The position numbers and the translations under genes were made by a program. 5,925 nucleotides of DNA from assembly GCA_913052545.1 (NCBI GenBank), contig CAJXEF010000131.1, positions 1 through 5,925 on the forward strand. Reading direction: 5' to 3'. The notes below the pieces were generated by a model. It did not search any database and was not told the DNA's origin. It was given only the letters and a program-made list of their open reading frames with translations. This DNA comes from an uncultured Chloroflexota bacterium (GTDB lineage Bacteria; Chloroflexota; Dehalococcoidia; UBA3495). Position 1 is the first letter of the stretch. The number at the start of each line of letters is the position of its first letter. Positions 5,885 to 5,925 of this stretch are shown here, one piece after another.

Positions 5885-5925
5885 ATGACGTTGAACAGCG
5901 AATTTGCACACCCCGAATATTTGGT
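5885..5925 (+). CDS. Probable sulfurtransferase (rhodanese), N-terminus only
   Basis: An ATG at 5885 opens a frame that runs off the window after 13 full codons, reading MTLNSEFAHPEYL. Start support is GGAG 5 bases upstream and a good promoter at 5810-5838. The sequence resembles the opening of tandem-rhodanese thiosulfate sulfurtransferases, which I recall as often beginning with a short polar lead followed by (Y/F)A(H/N)PE.LV. Such enzymes move sulfane sulfur from thiosulfate or a mercapto acid to an acceptor such as cyanide or a thiol, through a catalytic cysteine that would lie far downstream. The identification rests on about ten residues and is tentative. The gene is divergent from the acyl-CoA ligase and shares its 268-base upstream region. 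Confidence 0.55.
   Translation, partial: MTLNSEFAHPEYL

Overview
This AT-leaning bacterial window (roughly 45% G+C by eye) holds four complete genes on the minus strand and the first 41 bases of a divergent plus-strand gene. In minus-strand order they are: an acetyl-/propionyl-CoA synthetase-type acyl-CoA ligase (5616 to 3712), a long luciferase-like flavin monooxygenase of 376 aa (3618 to 2488), a shorter luciferase-like oxidoreductase of 308 aa (2334 to 1408), and a 12-helix major facilitator exporter (1300 to 38). The plus-strand gene starts at 5885 and looks like a thiosulfate sulfurtransferase (rhodanese), but only 13 full codons are visible.

Two unrelated luciferase-like (LLM) enzymes next to each other, a sulfurtransferase-like start, an acyl-CoA ligase and moderate G+C fit uncultivated marine Chloroflexota of the SAR202 type, which are known for large expansions of flavin monooxygenases. 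This assignment is inference from gene content and protein style. Nothing here is a taxonomic marker, and other uncultivated bacteria with many LLM genes remain possible.

The four minus-strand genes are separated by 93, 153 and 107 bases, too far for a tightly coupled operon. A TATAAT hexamer lies 44, 67 and 47 bases upstream of the starts of the short LLM gene, the long LLM gene and the ligase, so each may have its own promoter. A hairpin with a short T run follows the long LLM gene. The ligase and the sulfurtransferase-like gene share a 268-base divergent promoter region (5617-5884). It holds a good sigma-70-type promoter on the plus strand (TTGACC, 17 bases, TAGAAT) and a 17-bp dyad over the predicted ligase transcription start. 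A second, 20-bp dyad abuts the ligase stop codon upstream of the long LLM gene.

A plausible joint role is scavenging of organic compounds. The two flavin enzymes would oxidise or cleave a substrate, the ligase would activate a released short carboxylic acid to its CoA ester, and the transporter would move a substrate or toxic intermediate. The ligase's acyl pocket carries the Val and Ala residues typical of propionyl-CoA synthetase at two positions where acetyl-CoA synthetase has Thr and Val, so the acid may be propionate or something slightly larger than acetate. All four complete genes end in TAG. I see no mobile element, CRISPR array, tRNA, rRNA or clearly new defence or biosynthetic system. 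The possible novelty is the gene combination and the dyad-rich regulatory gaps.
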